Shown here one piece after another: positions 45,460 through 54,812 of a DNA stretch of 64,000 bases. The stretch covers positions 62,001-126,000 of the forward strand of contig CAWADT010000027.1 of the NCBI GenBank assembly GCA_963780865.1. Direction: 5' to 3'. The translations under genes and the position numbers were made by a program. The notes beneath the pieces are model-generated. The model ran no database searches. It was given only the letters and a program-made list of their open reading frames with translations, and had not been told where the DNA came from. Position 1 is the first letter of the stretch, and every line of letters begins with the position of its first letter. This DNA comes from FEN-1073 sp963780865. Its GTDB lineage: Bacteria > Chloroflexota > Anaerolineae > Anaerolineales > RBG-16-64-43.

Positions 45460-45595
45460 CCGCCGGAATCGGACGCGGATTCTTCCCGAAAGCATCCCTA
45501 TTCTCCAAGACGTGTTATTAATGAAGCGTCCGCCGACGGCTGCGTGGCGGCGCGATCCGTCCGGGAAGCACTGGCCGGATCGGGGAGGTGCGGCA

Positions 45596-46177
45596 ATGGG
45601 AGCGATGGTTCTCCTGCTGGGGACTCTCCTGGCTGCTTATTTAATCGGGGCGATTCCGTTTGCGTACATCGTCTCCCGGCTGGCGACGGGCGTCGACATC
45701 CGCCGCGTGGGCGACGGAAACGTGGGCGCGAAAAATACGTTTTATTCGGTGGGGAAGCTGGCGGGAATTTTGGTGGGCGCCGCGGATATCACCAAAGGGA
45801 TGCTCGCGGTGGAACTGGCGCGAAGCCTCACCGGGTCGGAAGAGACTGCGATGGTGGCCGGGATGTCGGCGGTCCTGGGCCACGACTTCTCGCCTTTCCT
45901 TGATTTTCACGGCGGGCAGGGGATGGCCTCGATGGTTGGCTCCTTCCTGCTTCTGTTTCCCGTTCCCACCGCGGCGGCCGTCGCGCTCAGTTTGCTGACC
46001 ATCGGGATCACGCGCAATTGGGACGCGGGTTGGACGGCGGGATTTCTCGTCCTGATCGCGCTGGTGATCGTCTGCGGATATGGTTGGAACCGCGTCCTGT
46101 ACGCAACGCTTCTGATTCCCACCATCGGGCTGCGCAAGGGATTGCAAAGGCTCACCGCCCACCGTTTTCGGGCGTAG
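45596..46177 (+). CDS. PlsY-like acyl-phosphate:glycerol-3-phosphate acyltransferase
   Basis: A 193-residue five-helix membrane protein. The first motif is GNVGAKNTFYSVG (canonical GSGNxGATNxxR), the second GHDFSPFLDFHGGQGMAS. PlsY normally has GGKG; here Gln replaces the lysine, and the Thr/Arg of motif 1 are altered, so substrate preference or activity may differ. GGGGAGG precedes ATG 45596. The frame upstream is not used. Confidence 0.78.
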   Translation: MGAMVLLLGTLLAAYLIGAIPFAYIVSRLATGVDIRRVGDGNVGAKNTFYSVGKLAGILVGAADITKGMLAVELARSLTGSEETAMVAGMSAVLGHDFSPFLDFHGGQGMASMVGSFLLLFPVPTAAAVALSLLTIGITRNWDAGWTAGFLVLIALVIVCGYGWNRVLYATLLIPTIGLRKGLQRLTAHRFRA

Positions 46178-46227
46178 AAAACCATCGGCCGGACCGCGAT
46201 GCGGCAACCTCCATGGAGAATAATCGA

Positions 46228-47796
46228 ATGGCGTTTCGAAGAATTCGATCGGTAATCGTTTGCCTTCTTCTGGCGTGCGCCGCCTGCGCCCGATCGGTTT
46301 CCGCAAAAGGCGAGCTGCACTATGGGTTGACGCTGGTTCCGACGGGGATCGATCCGCACATCAACGCCTCCTCCGAACTGGGAATCCCCCTCGCATCGGT
46401 TTACGACACCTTGGTTTTTCGCGACCCGGCGGGCGGGTTCGTCCCGGGCTTGGCGCAGCGCTGGGAAATATCTGCCGACGGGCTGTACTATACGTTTGCT
46501 CTGCGCCACGACGTGCATTTCCAGGATGGAACTCCGTTCAATGCCCAGGCAGTTAAGGTAAACCTCGATCGAATATTGGATCCGGCCAACGAATCCCAAC
46601 TTGCACGCTTCCTGATTGGCGCCGTGCAATCGGTGACGGTGGTGGATGACTTTACTGTTCGGTTGGGGTTGTCCGAACCGTATACTCCGCTCCTGGATTC
46701 CCTCTCGCAGGTCTATCTGGGAATGGCTTCGCCCACCGCCCTGAAAAAGTGGGGCAAGGATTATTCCTTCCACCAAGTGGGGACCGGTCCGTTCCGGTTC
46801 GTCGAGTACGTTGCGGGGGACCACCTCACCCTGGAACGGAACCCGGAGTACGCCTGGGCGCCCTCGATTTATCGCAACCAGACTGCGCAGGTGCAAAAGA
46901 TCGTCTTTCGTTTTTATGAAGATCCGGCCACGCGCGCGCCGGCGCTGCTTTCCGGCGAGGCGGATGTGATGGGCGAAGTGCTGCCGATGGACGCCGACAG
47001 CCTGCAAAAGGACGGACGCTTTTCGATTTACCCCGTAAACGTTCCGGGGCAGCCGCTTCAATTCTTTTTTAATCTCCATCAGGCTCCGACCGACGACATC
47101 TTGGTCCGGCAGGCGCTCCTGGAGGGTACCGACCGGGAGGGGTTGGTCCAAACGGTATTCGGATCTTTTTCTCCCGTGGCCACCGGCCCGCTGACCGCTT
47201 CCACCTGGGGCGCGTCGGCGGTCGTTCCGGCGTCCTTGTTCAACCGGGATGCGGCGGACGCGTTGCTGCGGGAAGCGGGGTGGGTGGATTCCAACGGGGA
47301 CGGAGTGCGGGAAAAGGACGGCCAACCCCTGCGCCTGAAAGTGGTCTATCCCCCCTGGGGGCTGACACCGCAAGTGGCGGATCTGCTCGAGCTGCAATGG
47401 CGGCAAATCGGGGTGGCGGTGGAATTAATTCAGGTCCCGTCGTTCTCCGCGCTGGTCGCCGCGCAGGCCGGGGGAGCGTACAACCTGATCTCGATGAACC
47501 TGGCGGGCACCGATCCGGATCTGCTCCGGGCGTTCTTTCAAACCGGGGGCGCGGACAACTGGACCGGGATCGACGACGCGCGATTGAATTCTCTCCTTCT
47601 CGCTGCCGCCCGGTCCGGGAACGAAGCGGACCGGCTCGAGATATATCTCCAGATCCAGACGGAGATCGCGTCTCAATATTTGGTCCTTCCCATTCGGGAC
47701 TATGTCAATTTAAATGCAGCCGCCCGGCGGGTGCAGGGTCTGCATTTCACCGCCCAGGGCTGGTTTCCGGTGCTGATCGACGTAAGCTTGGGGTAG
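46228..47796 (+). CDS. ABC transporter substrate-binding lipoprotein (peptide/nickel family 5)
   Basis: A 522-residue extracytoplasmic solute-binding protein. The signal segment SVIVCLLLACAAC contains a lipobox cysteine, and the mature part has family signatures such as PLASVYDTLVFRD, GLAQRWEISADGL and YTFALRHDVHFQDGTPF. ATG 46228 has GGAG nine bases upstream; another in-frame ATG at 46213 is less well spaced. Oligopeptide or nickel import is the usual function; no permease genes are adjacent. Confidence 0.9.
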   Translation: MAFRRIRSVIVCLLLACAACARSVSAKGELHYGLTLVPTGIDPHINASSELGIPLASVYDTLVFRDPAGGFVPGLAQRWEISADGLYYTFALRHDVHFQDGTPFNAQAVKVNLDRILDPANESQLARFLIGAVQSVTVVDDFTVRLGLSEPYTPLLDSLSQVYLGMASPTALKKWGKDYSFHQVGTGPFRFVEYVAGDHLTLERNPEYAWAPSIYRNQTAQVQKIVFRFYEDPATRAPALLSGEADVMGEVLPMDADSLQKDGRFSIYPVNVPGQPLQFFFNLHQAPTDDILVRQALLEGTDREGLVQTVFGSFSPVATGPLTASTWGASAVVPASLFNRDAADALLREAGWVDSNGDGVREKDGQPLRLKVVYPPWGLTPQVADLLELQWRQIGVAVELIQVPSFSALVAAQAGGAYNLISMNLAGTDPDLLRAFFQTGGADNWTGIDDARLNSLLLAAARSGNEADRLEIYLQIQTEIASQYLVLPIRDYVNLNAAARRVQGLHFTAQGWFPVLIDVSLG

Positions 47797-47830
47797 AACC
47801 CGCGCGGGGGCAGCTGGCTTGCTTTTTGCA

Positions 47831-47859
47831 TTAACAAGTTATAAAAATAATAGTATTTA
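47831..47859 (+). promoter_or_regulatory. Possible promoter of the Tad locus
   Basis: TTAACA (47831-47836), 17 bases and TATTTA (47854-47859) in an AT-rich stretch 111 bases before the first Tad gene. Confidence 0.45.
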
Positions 47860-47969
47860 TGTCTAATTTATTCATTCCAAGGGGCGCTACATTAGAATGA
47901 GGAAATGGGAGCGCGCCGGAAGGCTGAAAAGCCTTCGCGGCGGGTTATCTTGCGGATCGGGAGGCTTTG

Positions 47970-48593
47970 TTGAGCGCGACGCAGGCGGAGGTTGCTGGTT
48001 TAATCTTGCTTTTGATCTGGTTCGGCCTGGAAACCTTGTGGGACCAGTTCCGGTCCGTGGTGCTTCCTTTGTGGCTGGTCTTGCCTCCGGTGATCCTGGG
48101 GATCCTGTTTCAAATTGTGTTTGGAAAATGGTATATCGCCGCGGCGATGGCCGCAGCCGTTTTCATCCATCTTTCCGACCACATCCTGATCCGGGCGGTG
48201 GGCACGCTACTGCTCCTGGGGGCGGCGGTGCTGGCGCATAACGTCGTGCTGGCCGCCGGTTTCGTGTTGTATTGGGCGATGTGGGAATTGAACATTGCCG
48301 GCGGGGCGGATGCGCTCGCGGCCTACGCCGCATTGATGGTCATCCCGCGGGCGGAGATGTTCTGGGGTTTGCTTGGCGGGATTTTCGTCTGGGCGGTGGT
48401 CAGCATGGTCGTGATTTACCGCGGAAAACTTATCGAGCGGTGGAAGCGGATGGCCTGGCGGGCGCTGCTCCGGCAGCTGCCCTCCGAAACCGAGCTTGTG
48501 GCGGAGGGCAAACCGACGATCGGGGGAATTTGGCTGGGAACGATATTCTTCGCGGCGTGGTCCCTGCTGTCCGGGCCGCTCCTGCGATTCTGA
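47970..48593 (+). CDS. CpaA/TadV-like A24 prepilin peptidase
   Basis: A 207-residue membrane peptidase for prepilins. The first active-site aspartate is in TLWDQFRSVVLP and the second in NIAGGADALAAY, which has GGAD instead of the more common GxGD; the spacing fits A24 family peptidases. TTG 47970 is preferred (GGGAGG five bases upstream); another TTG at 47967 is alternative. It would process the Flp pilins and TadE-like pseudopilins downstream. Confidence 0.78.
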   Translation: MSATQAEVAGLILLLIWFGLETLWDQFRSVVLPLWLVLPPVILGILFQIVFGKWYIAAAMAAAVFIHLSDHILIRAVGTLLLLGAAVLAHNVVLAAGFVLYWAMWELNIAGGADALAAYAALMVIPRAEMFWGLLGGIFVWAVVSMVVIYRGKLIERWKRMAWRALLRQLPSETELVAEGKPTIGGIWLGTIFFAAWSLLSGPLLRF

Positions 48594-48617
48594 CGGCGGC
48601 GGCATGGAGATAGATTT

Positions 48618-49703
48618 ATGTTGAATATTTTCCGACGAAAACCGGACCAAAGCGACAAGCTGATCGTCCTGCTCGCGTCGCGCGACCCGGATCCCAAACT
48701 GGTCGAAGTGCTGGCGGCGCGGCCCGAAATCATCCTGCGCGAAACCTTCACCACGCGCGGTGTGATCCGCGGTTTGCCGGATGCCGACCTGGTGATCCTG
48801 GGCGACGTCATCCCGCTCTGGGATGTCGATCCCTCATTGATGCAACACACCCTCGAATCCACGAAAATTCCTGTCGCCGCCCCCGAGGGGATGCTGGCCA
48901 AACCGGAGGAATGGATCGCCACGGCCAGGCTGGCCAACCGGAAAAAACTCCAATACCTTCCAACGCGGTTTGTCCTGGTGAGCGGCTGGGCGGGGGGCGT
49001 GGGGAAATCCACCATCGCCCTGGCCATCGCCAAGCGCTTCCGCGAGCGAAACCTGCCCACCGCAATGCTCGAAGCCAACGAGGGCGGTTCGTATTTGGTG
49101 TCCCGCCTCGGTCCGCAGCTGCACTCGCTTTACGATGTGATCACCGGAGAGGGCGAGGCTTCGGAATGGGAAGGAATTAAATTGCATCCAATCGACTATC
49201 GGGCGTCGCAGGTGCTTTCGGAAGACGCCCGCATGCCGGATTTTCTGGCCGGGTTGAAGAAGGGATACACGCTGGTGGTGGTCGACGCCTCTCCCAACCA
49301 TCCCTTCTGGCCGCGGCTGCTCGATTTGGCCACCACCATTCTCGTCGTCTCCGCCCCGCGCGAGGAGTCGCTCTTTCAGGCTGAAACGCTGCTTAAGGAA
49401 TTGCAGCCGGTGCGCGCCGCGCGGCCGGATCTGCACGTGCATTTGATTATGAACATGGTCAGAACGCTGGGCGAACGGATCGGCATGTCGGGGATGGTGG
49501 CCGCCAGCATACCGTATAACGAACGCATGGCCGCCCGTCTGGATTCTCGCTTCGCCGATCCAATCTTGAATTTGCTTTACCCGGGATGGATCGGCGGGGC
49601 CAATCCGAAAGCCGCGAAGAAACGGCCGCCGGTCGAAGAAAAGGAAACCAAACCGTTCGAGAAAAGCCGGCCGAAATGGTGGCCGTTTGGGAAGAAAGGA
49701 TAG
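48618..49703 (+). CDS. CpaE/TadZ-like MinD family ATPase
   Basis: A 361-residue Tad accessory protein. An N-terminal atypical receiver-like segment is followed by a deviant Walker A loop (SGWAGGVGKSTIA) and YTLVVVDASPNHPFW. TadZ positions the Tad apparatus at a cell pole. The C-terminal tail is basic and proline-rich (KKRPPVEEKETKPFEK). It is immediately followed by the CpaB gene. Confidence 0.87.
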   Translation: MLNIFRRKPDQSDKLIVLLASRDPDPKLVEVLAARPEIILRETFTTRGVIRGLPDADLVILGDVIPLWDVDPSLMQHTLESTKIPVAAPEGMLAKPEEWIATARLANRKKLQYLPTRFVLVSGWAGGVGKSTIALAIAKRFRERNLPTAMLEANEGGSYLVSRLGPQLHSLYDVITGEGEASEWEGIKLHPIDYRASQVLSEDARMPDFLAGLKKGYTLVVVDASPNHPFWPRLLDLATTILVVSAPREESLFQAETLLKELQPVRAARPDLHVHLIMNMVRTLGERIGMSGMVAASIPYNERMAARLDSRFADPILNLLYPGWIGGANPKAAKKRPPVEEKETKPFEKSRPKWWPFGKKG

Positions 49704-49706
49704 CCT

Positions 49707-50385
49707 ATGGCGCGTCGAATTTTTGAAGCCGTTGTGGGAATTGTCCTCCTGGTGGGGGCGTTCCTGCTCGCGTATTACTTCCAGCAATCCTATCAGAGCG
49801 GAGTGGAATACCAATCCATGCCGGTTCCGATCTCGGAGATTTCGCCCTACACGGTTCTGGACAATACAATGTTCGAGATGAAGGACTTTCCCCGGGCGCT
49901 CAACGGCGGATATGCCACGACCCTCAGCCAGCTTACCGGGCGGATGGCCAATTCCGTCATACCGGCCGGTTTGCCCGTTCCCCTCGTTTTGGTGAATACC
50001 ACCGAGGAATCCCGGCTGGCCGATCCGTCTCTGGAAATACTTTCGATCCCCATCACGCCGCCTTCGGCGGTTGGCGGATTGGTGCGCGCGGGTGAACGGG
50101 TCAACATCTATCGGATCATTCCGCCGGGAGCCCAGGTCATTCCGATCGGTTCCACCACCGCCATCTCCGAACCGGTCACCCTGATCGCCGAAAATGTCCT
50201 GGTCGTGATGGGGCTCGGGGATGACGGCTCTCAGGCGGGAACGAACTCCACCGGGAAGGTGGTCCAGGCCAGAGTGCTGGTCCTGGCGGTGTCCAAGGAC
50301 CAGTTGGATCCCGATATTAAACCTGATGGCGGAGACCAAAGGGGCCGCCATCATGTGGATCACGCTGGCACCCGTTAAATCTTAA
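49707..50385 (+). CDS. CpaB/RcpC-like pilus assembly protein, frameshifted near 50316
   Basis: A SAF-domain protein with an N-terminal transmembrane helix (AVVGIVLLVGAFLLAYYF), then LTGRMANSVIPAGLP and an RcpC region. In the frame of the start the protein ends at 50378 with the unlikely DGGDQRGRHHVDHAGTR; shifting frame at 50316-50320 yields LNLMAETKGAAIMWITLAPVKS and a stop at 50383-50385. The conserved CpaB end supports one inserted or missing base. CpaB links the inner-membrane Tad platform to the wall in didermic relatives. Confidence 0.75.
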
Positions 50386-50412
50386 TTCACGATCGAGTAG
50401 TCAGGCGAAGCG

Positions 50413-51741
50413 ATGGCCAAGGACGAAACCTTCGGATTGCGGGAAATCGACCGCAAAGTGCTCCCAACCGTGCAGGAAAGCCTGGCGGAGCGGAAGATTC
50501 GGCCGCCCGACTGGCGGGATGAATCACCGGAAGCGCGGCAGAAATTCTTCGACGCCGTGCGCGGGATTTTGATCACGTATATCTCGCAGGCCGACCTGAC
50601 CGAAACGGCGACCCGCCTGTGCGACGCGCTGACCGGCGTGGGAATCCTCCAGCCCTTCCTGCGCCTTTCGGGCGTGGAAGAGATCTACGTCCGTGGAGAC
50701 CGGGTGGCGGTGGAACGGAACGGAAGGCTGGAGCACTTCGGGGAACTCGCGCCAGCCGCGTATTTCGAGCAGATGATCCGCCGGGTGGCCGACGCCACCG
50801 GAAAACCGCTCAGCCCCCTCAACCTCACGCTGCTCGTGGATTTGCCCGGCGGGGAACGCTTTACCGCGCTCCTTCCGCCGCTCAGCGACGGGCCCGCCAT
50901 CAACATCCGCTGCTTCGGGCGCAACGTGCGCGGACTGGCGGACCTCGAGCGGGTGGGCACGTTCCGCAAACACGCCCCGCTGGTCAGCGGTTCGCTTGAC
51001 GATATTCGCGACCCCGACCTGCGCCGCAAAGTGGAATCGCAAACCTCGCCGGCGGCGCGTTTTCTCTCCTGGGTGATGGCCACGCTGGCCGGGAGCGTCG
51101 TCTTCGCCGGGCCGTTCAGTTCCGGCAAAACCACGCTCTTCAACGCCCTCAGCGATTTCTTCCCGGTGGGAGATCCCATCGCGGTGCTGGAGACCTTCCG
51201 CGAGATTCAAATTAAACCCGAGGCGTTTACCATGCGCGCGATCGCCCCGGCGGAGATCCTGCCCGGCGACACCCGGCGGATCACGATGGACGAAGTATTG
51301 AACATCGTCTACACGCGCGCCAATCCGCGCGCGATCATCCTGGGGGAGGTGGTTTCCCCGGGCGAGGCGCTCCAATTCCTGCGCGCGGCCAACCTCGGAC
51401 GGCGGGCTTTCACCACGCTGCACGGCGGTTCGGTGGAGGCCGCGCTGCGGCGGTTGGAGGACCTCGCGCTCTCCGCCCAGGCGGGATTGGATATTCGCGC
51501 CGTCCGGGAAATGGTCGTCAGCGGGATCGATATGGTGGTGCTGATGTCGCAAGCGGTGAACCCGACCGACCCGCGCGCGGTCGACCGTTTCGTGGCGGAA
51601 ATCACGCGGATAGCCGACCTGGACGATAACGGGAATTACGTTCTGGAAACGCTGTACCGGGGAGTGGAAGGGTTCCACGCCGACCTTTATTCCAAAGCCT
51701 GGAAGGAAATCGCCGGCGGCGGAGCGGGAGGCGGGAAGTGA
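50413..51741 (+). CDS. Tad pilus ATPase (CpaF/TadA)
   Basis: A 442-residue secretion ATPase of the CpaF/TadA subgroup. The Walker A loop is AGPFSSGKTTLFN; the Walker B region reads RAIILGEVVSPGEALQ, and FTTLHGGSVEAALRRLED follows. It energises pilin polymerisation through TadB/TadC. The stop overlaps the TadB start by three bases. Confidence 0.92.
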   Translation: MAKDETFGLREIDRKVLPTVQESLAERKIRPPDWRDESPEARQKFFDAVRGILITYISQADLTETATRLCDALTGVGILQPFLRLSGVEEIYVRGDRVAVERNGRLEHFGELAPAAYFEQMIRRVADATGKPLSPLNLTLLVDLPGGERFTALLPPLSDGPAINIRCFGRNVRGLADLERVGTFRKHAPLVSGSLDDIRDPDLRRKVESQTSPAARFLSWVMATLAGSVVFAGPFSSGKTTLFNALSDFFPVGDPIAVLETFREIQIKPEAFTMRAIAPAEILPGDTRRITMDEVLNIVYTRANPRAIILGEVVSPGEALQFLRAANLGRRAFTTLHGGSVEAALRRLEDLALSAQAGLDIRAVREMVVSGIDMVVLMSQAVNPTDPRAVDRFVAEITRIADLDDNGNYVLETLYRGVEGFHADLYSKAWKEIAGGGAGGGK

Positions 51742-52661
51742 ACTTCAGCCCATACCTGGTTCTGACAGCCGCCGCCGCCGCGTTTGGAATCGGGATTTTC
51801 CTTTTCGGACACGGTCTTCTACTGGCCGCCGAGGATTTGCTCTTCGGCTTGTGGGGATGGCTCCTGCGGATCTTCCGACCAAGCGCCCATCGCCTGCGGC
51901 AGATGGCGCAGGAATCGCGGTCTCCGCGGATCGTGCCGACCGGGGCGCGGCGGAACGTCGGCTCGATGATCATCCTGCCCATCTTGCGCTATCCCTTTCC
52001 TATTTTAGTGGCTCTCATTCTCGCACTCTGGATCCACGATTGGCTGCTTTCCCCGATCATGATCGTCGTGGGCGCGGTGATATCCGCCTCGCTCTTTACG
52101 CGCTTGAGCCGGAGGTTCTACAACCAGATTACCGATGAGCTGGAAATGCTGATCTTGCAATTCGTCTCGCGCTACCCGCTTCGGAATTCGGTCGCGACGG
52201 CCCTTTCGGAAGCGGCGGACCAGCTCCCGAAAGGATCCCTGCGCAACGCCGCCGCGAGCACCGCCACCCGCCTGAAGCTGCAGGATGGCACCAATCCCTA
52301 TCGCGACCTCCTGGCGATACCCCATCCCGTGGCGCGGCGGTTCGCCGGCGTGCTGATGCGCGCCGGTTTTGCCTCGCCGGAGGTTTTTCTGGATCTGCTC
52401 GGGCAGTTGCGCAAGGATACCGAATCCCGGCGCGAACTTCAGCAAAGGGTGCGCAGGGATCTGTCGTTGAAATCCGCGACCATCACCATTTTGCAGGTTG
52501 TATTGATCCTCAGCCTGGTCGCCGCGGCTTTGCTCCCCGCATGGAAAACCTATTACACGGGGTCGGTCAGCAACCGGGTGGTCTACCTGGCGATGGTCGT
52601 AACGGGCGTGGTCGGAACGGTGATCGGAGAGAATGAAGTGCGGTTCCTGGAGGAATTTTAA
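51738..52661 (+). CDS. Tad platform protein TadB
   Basis: A 307-residue membrane protein starting with GTG in the stop of the ATPase gene. Hydrophobic helices (FGIGIFLFGHGLLLAAEDLL; FPILVALILALWI; VVYLAMVVTGVVGTVIG) flank the type II secretion F-domain-like region (LPKGSLRNAAAS, MLILQFVSRYPL). It is coupled to TadC by TAATG. Confidence 0.82.
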   Translation: MNFSPYLVLTAAAAAFGIGIFLFGHGLLLAAEDLLFGLWGWLLRIFRPSAHRLRQMAQESRSPRIVPTGARRNVGSMIILPILRYPFPILVALILALWIHDWLLSPIMIVVGAVISASLFTRLSRRFYNQITDELEMLILQFVSRYPLRNSVATALSEAADQLPKGSLRNAAASTATRLKLQDGTNPYRDLLAIPHPVARRFAGVLMRAGFASPEVFLDLLGQLRKDTESRRELQQRVRRDLSLKSATITILQVVLILSLVAAALLPAWKTYYTGSVSNRVVYLAMVVTGVVGTVIGENEVRFLEEF

Positions 52662-53467
52662 TGAGCTTCCGCGTTGTCTCCTGGCTGATTTTTATTTTTA
52701 CGGGAGTGGGAGCGGCGCTCGTCCTGTTCAGCCTGTATGGTTTCTTGCGGGAATTGATGTTCTGGGTGGGTAAACCGCGCGGAATCCTAAGCCGAGCCTC
52801 GGCCATGGCCGCCCGCGCCAACATTAAAAGCAAACCCGGTTTCTGGATGGGGACGGAATTCCCTTGGGTGACGGCTTACCTTCTCACCGCGCCGGCGTTG
52901 GTCCTGCTTTGGTTCGCCCTGGAAGGCATGTCCTTTCAGATGCTTTCTTTTGTGGTCTTGCTCTTCCCGGTGTTGGTTCGAAGCTGGATCCTCCGGCAGA
53001 AAAGGCGCGAGGCCGCGAATGAAATCCGGCAATTTCTCGTCGAGCTTCGCCTGCAGATTTCCTCCGGAGGAACCTTGCGGCCGGCTCTCCAAGCGGTGGG
53101 GCAATACGGCCCGCCCAATCTGGGCCGGTTGTTGCGGGGAAGGCTGGCCAGCCAGGATAACGGGGCGCAGGTGCTGCGGAGACTGGCTGAGGATACCGGC
53201 AGCCGCTGGCTTGACGACGTGGCCGGCCGCGCGGAAGCGGCCCAGGATGGCATGCTGAACCTTGACGAAGCGGTGACCCAGTCGATCCAGCGGGTCACGG
53301 ATGAAATGGACACCGAAGTCCGCGAAGAATTGCAGAAAATTCCAACGCGTTTGGTGGTTATCGTTGCCCCGCTTCTGCTCGGGCCGGCGCTCGCCATTTT
53401 AGTGTTTCCGGTCGTGGCGCGGACGATCGCCAGCCTGGAAGGAATAACCTTTTTTGGGAGCTTTTAA
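52661..53467 (+). CDS. Tad platform protein TadC
   Basis: A 268-residue membrane protein resembling TadC: N-terminal helices (SWLIFIFTGVGAALVLFSLY), a loop region (LRPALQAVGQYGPPNL) and a final helix (PLLLGPALAILVFPVV). It pairs with TadB to form the inner platform. The next 163 bases contain no gene, then the pilins begin. Confidence 0.82.
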   Translation: MSFRVVSWLIFIFTGVGAALVLFSLYGFLRELMFWVGKPRGILSRASAMAARANIKSKPGFWMGTEFPWVTAYLLTAPALVLLWFALEGMSFQMLSFVVLLFPVLVRSWILRQKRREAANEIRQFLVELRLQISSGGTLRPALQAVGQYGPPNLGRLLRGRLASQDNGAQVLRRLAEDTGSRWLDDVAGRAEAAQDGMLNLDEAVTQSIQRVTDEMDTEVREELQKIPTRLVVIVAPLLLGPALAILVFPVVARTIASLEGITFFGSF

Positions 53468-53630
53468 GGCCATTAAACGCGAATTTTGGGGATAACTAAT
53501 GATGATTTTATACCCATAACGAAGGCGCGCTGATATTATATGACTAATCAGGGGGCCGGAGAACGAAGATTTTAGCAAGAGCAATCATCATACCGCCGGG
53601 AACATCCGGTGATAGAAAGGAGATAAAGCC

Positions 53631-53795
53631 ATGTTCAAGAAAATGCAAGGCGCCAGCTTGGTGGAATGGATCGTCGTGGTCGTGATCGTCGTCGCAGTTC
53701 TTGGTGCCGCCGCGATGGGCATCGTAACGATCACCAACGGCAAGTCGGGCGAGGCTGGGGCTTGGATCAACGGATTGACTGTTCCCGCTCCGTAA
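53631..53795 (+). CDS. Flp-type pilin 1 (54 residues)
   Basis: A 54-residue prepilin too short for standard calling. Leader MFKKMQG is followed by ASLVEWIVVVVIVVAV, with G-1 and E+5 of type IVb pilins. The mature form would be about 47 residues, ending GLTVPAP. AAAGGAG is nine bases upstream. The gene sits directly after the Tad platform genes. Confidence 0.88.
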   Translation: MFKKMQGASLVEWIVVVVIVVAVLGAAAMGIVTITNGKSGEAGAWINGLTVPAP

Positions 53796-53946
53796 GTCTT
53801 CTACTTTCGACCCTTGGTTTTCCGGTTCGCCCGCGGGTACGGCGGCGGGCTGCGGAAAGGCTCGGATCCTTGAATCGGATGGGTGGTATCCTGAACTTGG
53901 AAACCATCCATCCGATAAAGGATTCTAGGACAGGAAAAGGAAACCC

Positions 53947-54060
53947 ATGCTTGCAGACCGCAGGGGAGCCGAACTCGTCGAATGGATCGTCACGGTCGTC
54001 ATCGTCGTGACCATCATCGGCACGTCGGTCTACGCGCTTTTTTCAATCCATCGGGCATAA
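53947..54060 (+). CDS. Flp-type pilin 2 (37 residues)
   Basis: Leader MLADRRG, then AELVEWIVTVVIVVTIIG and the short tail YALFSIHRA. The mature part is only about 30 residues, little more than the hydrophobic helix. AAAGGAAACCC precedes the ATG. It shares the G-x-x-L-V-E-W-I-V core with pilin 1. Confidence 0.8.
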   Translation: MLADRRGAELVEWIVTVVIVVTIIGTSVYALFSIHRA

Positions 54061-54123
54061 ATTTGATGTTTTAAATAACTCCGTCCAATAATCCGGCGAG
54101 GCGGCCGGTCGAGGAGCAGTTTC

Positions 54124-54270
54124 ATGTTGCGAGAAATCCGGGGAGCAAGCCTAGTAGAATATGTAGTGCTGGTCGTCCTGCTGATTGCGCTCATCGGCGG
54201 GGGGCTGGTGACATTATCCCGCCTCATTTCAAACAAGCTGCAAAATGTCAACGTCGACCTCGGTTCCTAG
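54124..54270 (+). CDS. Flp-type pilin 3 (48 residues)
   Basis: Leader MLREIRG followed by ASLVEYVVLVVLLIALIGG and a 20-residue tail (SRLISNKLQNVNVDLGS). Its E-Y pair is the classical Flp motif (EYxxL). Ribosome binding site GAGGAG lies 8 bases upstream. The TadE-like gene's open frame begins 26 bases before its stop. Confidence 0.88.
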   Translation: MLREIRGASLVEYVVLVVLLIALIGGGLVTLSRLISNKLQNVNVDLGS

Positions 54271-54802
54271 GGAACGGAAAATACCGCCGGCATATGCGAG
54301 CGGAGCGGGGGATCCGACGCGATGCATCGGTCCCGGATTCTATTCATTCAGGATTCGCAATTCCATTCGAGTTCGAAATCATTTCCAGCGCGGACAAGCC
54401 ACGCTGGAAATTCTGATTGTCCTGCTCATCCTGATCCCGTTGATTTTCGGGGGAATTGAGCTCTCGCGCGGCGTGGCCGTGCGCTCGGCGCTGGACAGCG
54501 GCGTGAGTGTGATGGTCCAAGCCGTATCGATCGATCCCAATCAGTGGGGCTGGTCGGCAGTCGTCGTTCAGGAAACCGTCGACCAGAATGTGTTCGGGAG
54601 CGCCGGATTGGATCCGACGGTACATCTGGCGGCTGTAGATATTAACTCTATACCGATCGACGATCTCACCACGCAGCCCTTTGGCACGGCATTTTGCATC
54701 GTTGGGTCGATCGGATATTCCCCGCTGATTCCCCTGGTGCCGACTTCGCCGATCACGATTAAGGTTACGCATTGCGGGATCATCCAAAAACTCGACACAT
54801 GA
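54245..54802 (+). CDS. TadE-like pseudopilin (1)
   Basis: A protein of up to 185 residues. Its diagnostic part is RGQATLEILIVLLILIP, followed by FGGIELSRGVAVRSALD, the TadE/TadG pattern for prepilin-like cleavage. The N-terminal 50 residues are unlikely to be genuine, but no better in-frame start with a ribosome binding site was found; the start is uncertain. The rest of the protein is extracytoplasmic (ends TIKVTHCGIIQKLDT). Confidence 0.75.
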   Translation: MSTSTSVPRERKIPPAYASGAGDPTRCIGPGFYSFRIRNSIRVRNHFQRGQATLEILIVLLILIPLIFGGIELSRGVAVRSALDSGVSVMVQAVSIDPNQWGWSAVVVQETVDQNVFGSAGLDPTVHLAAVDINSIPIDDLTTQPFGTAFCIVGSIGYSPLIPLVPTSPITIKVTHCGIIQKLDT

Positions 54803-54812
54803 TGAACAACGG

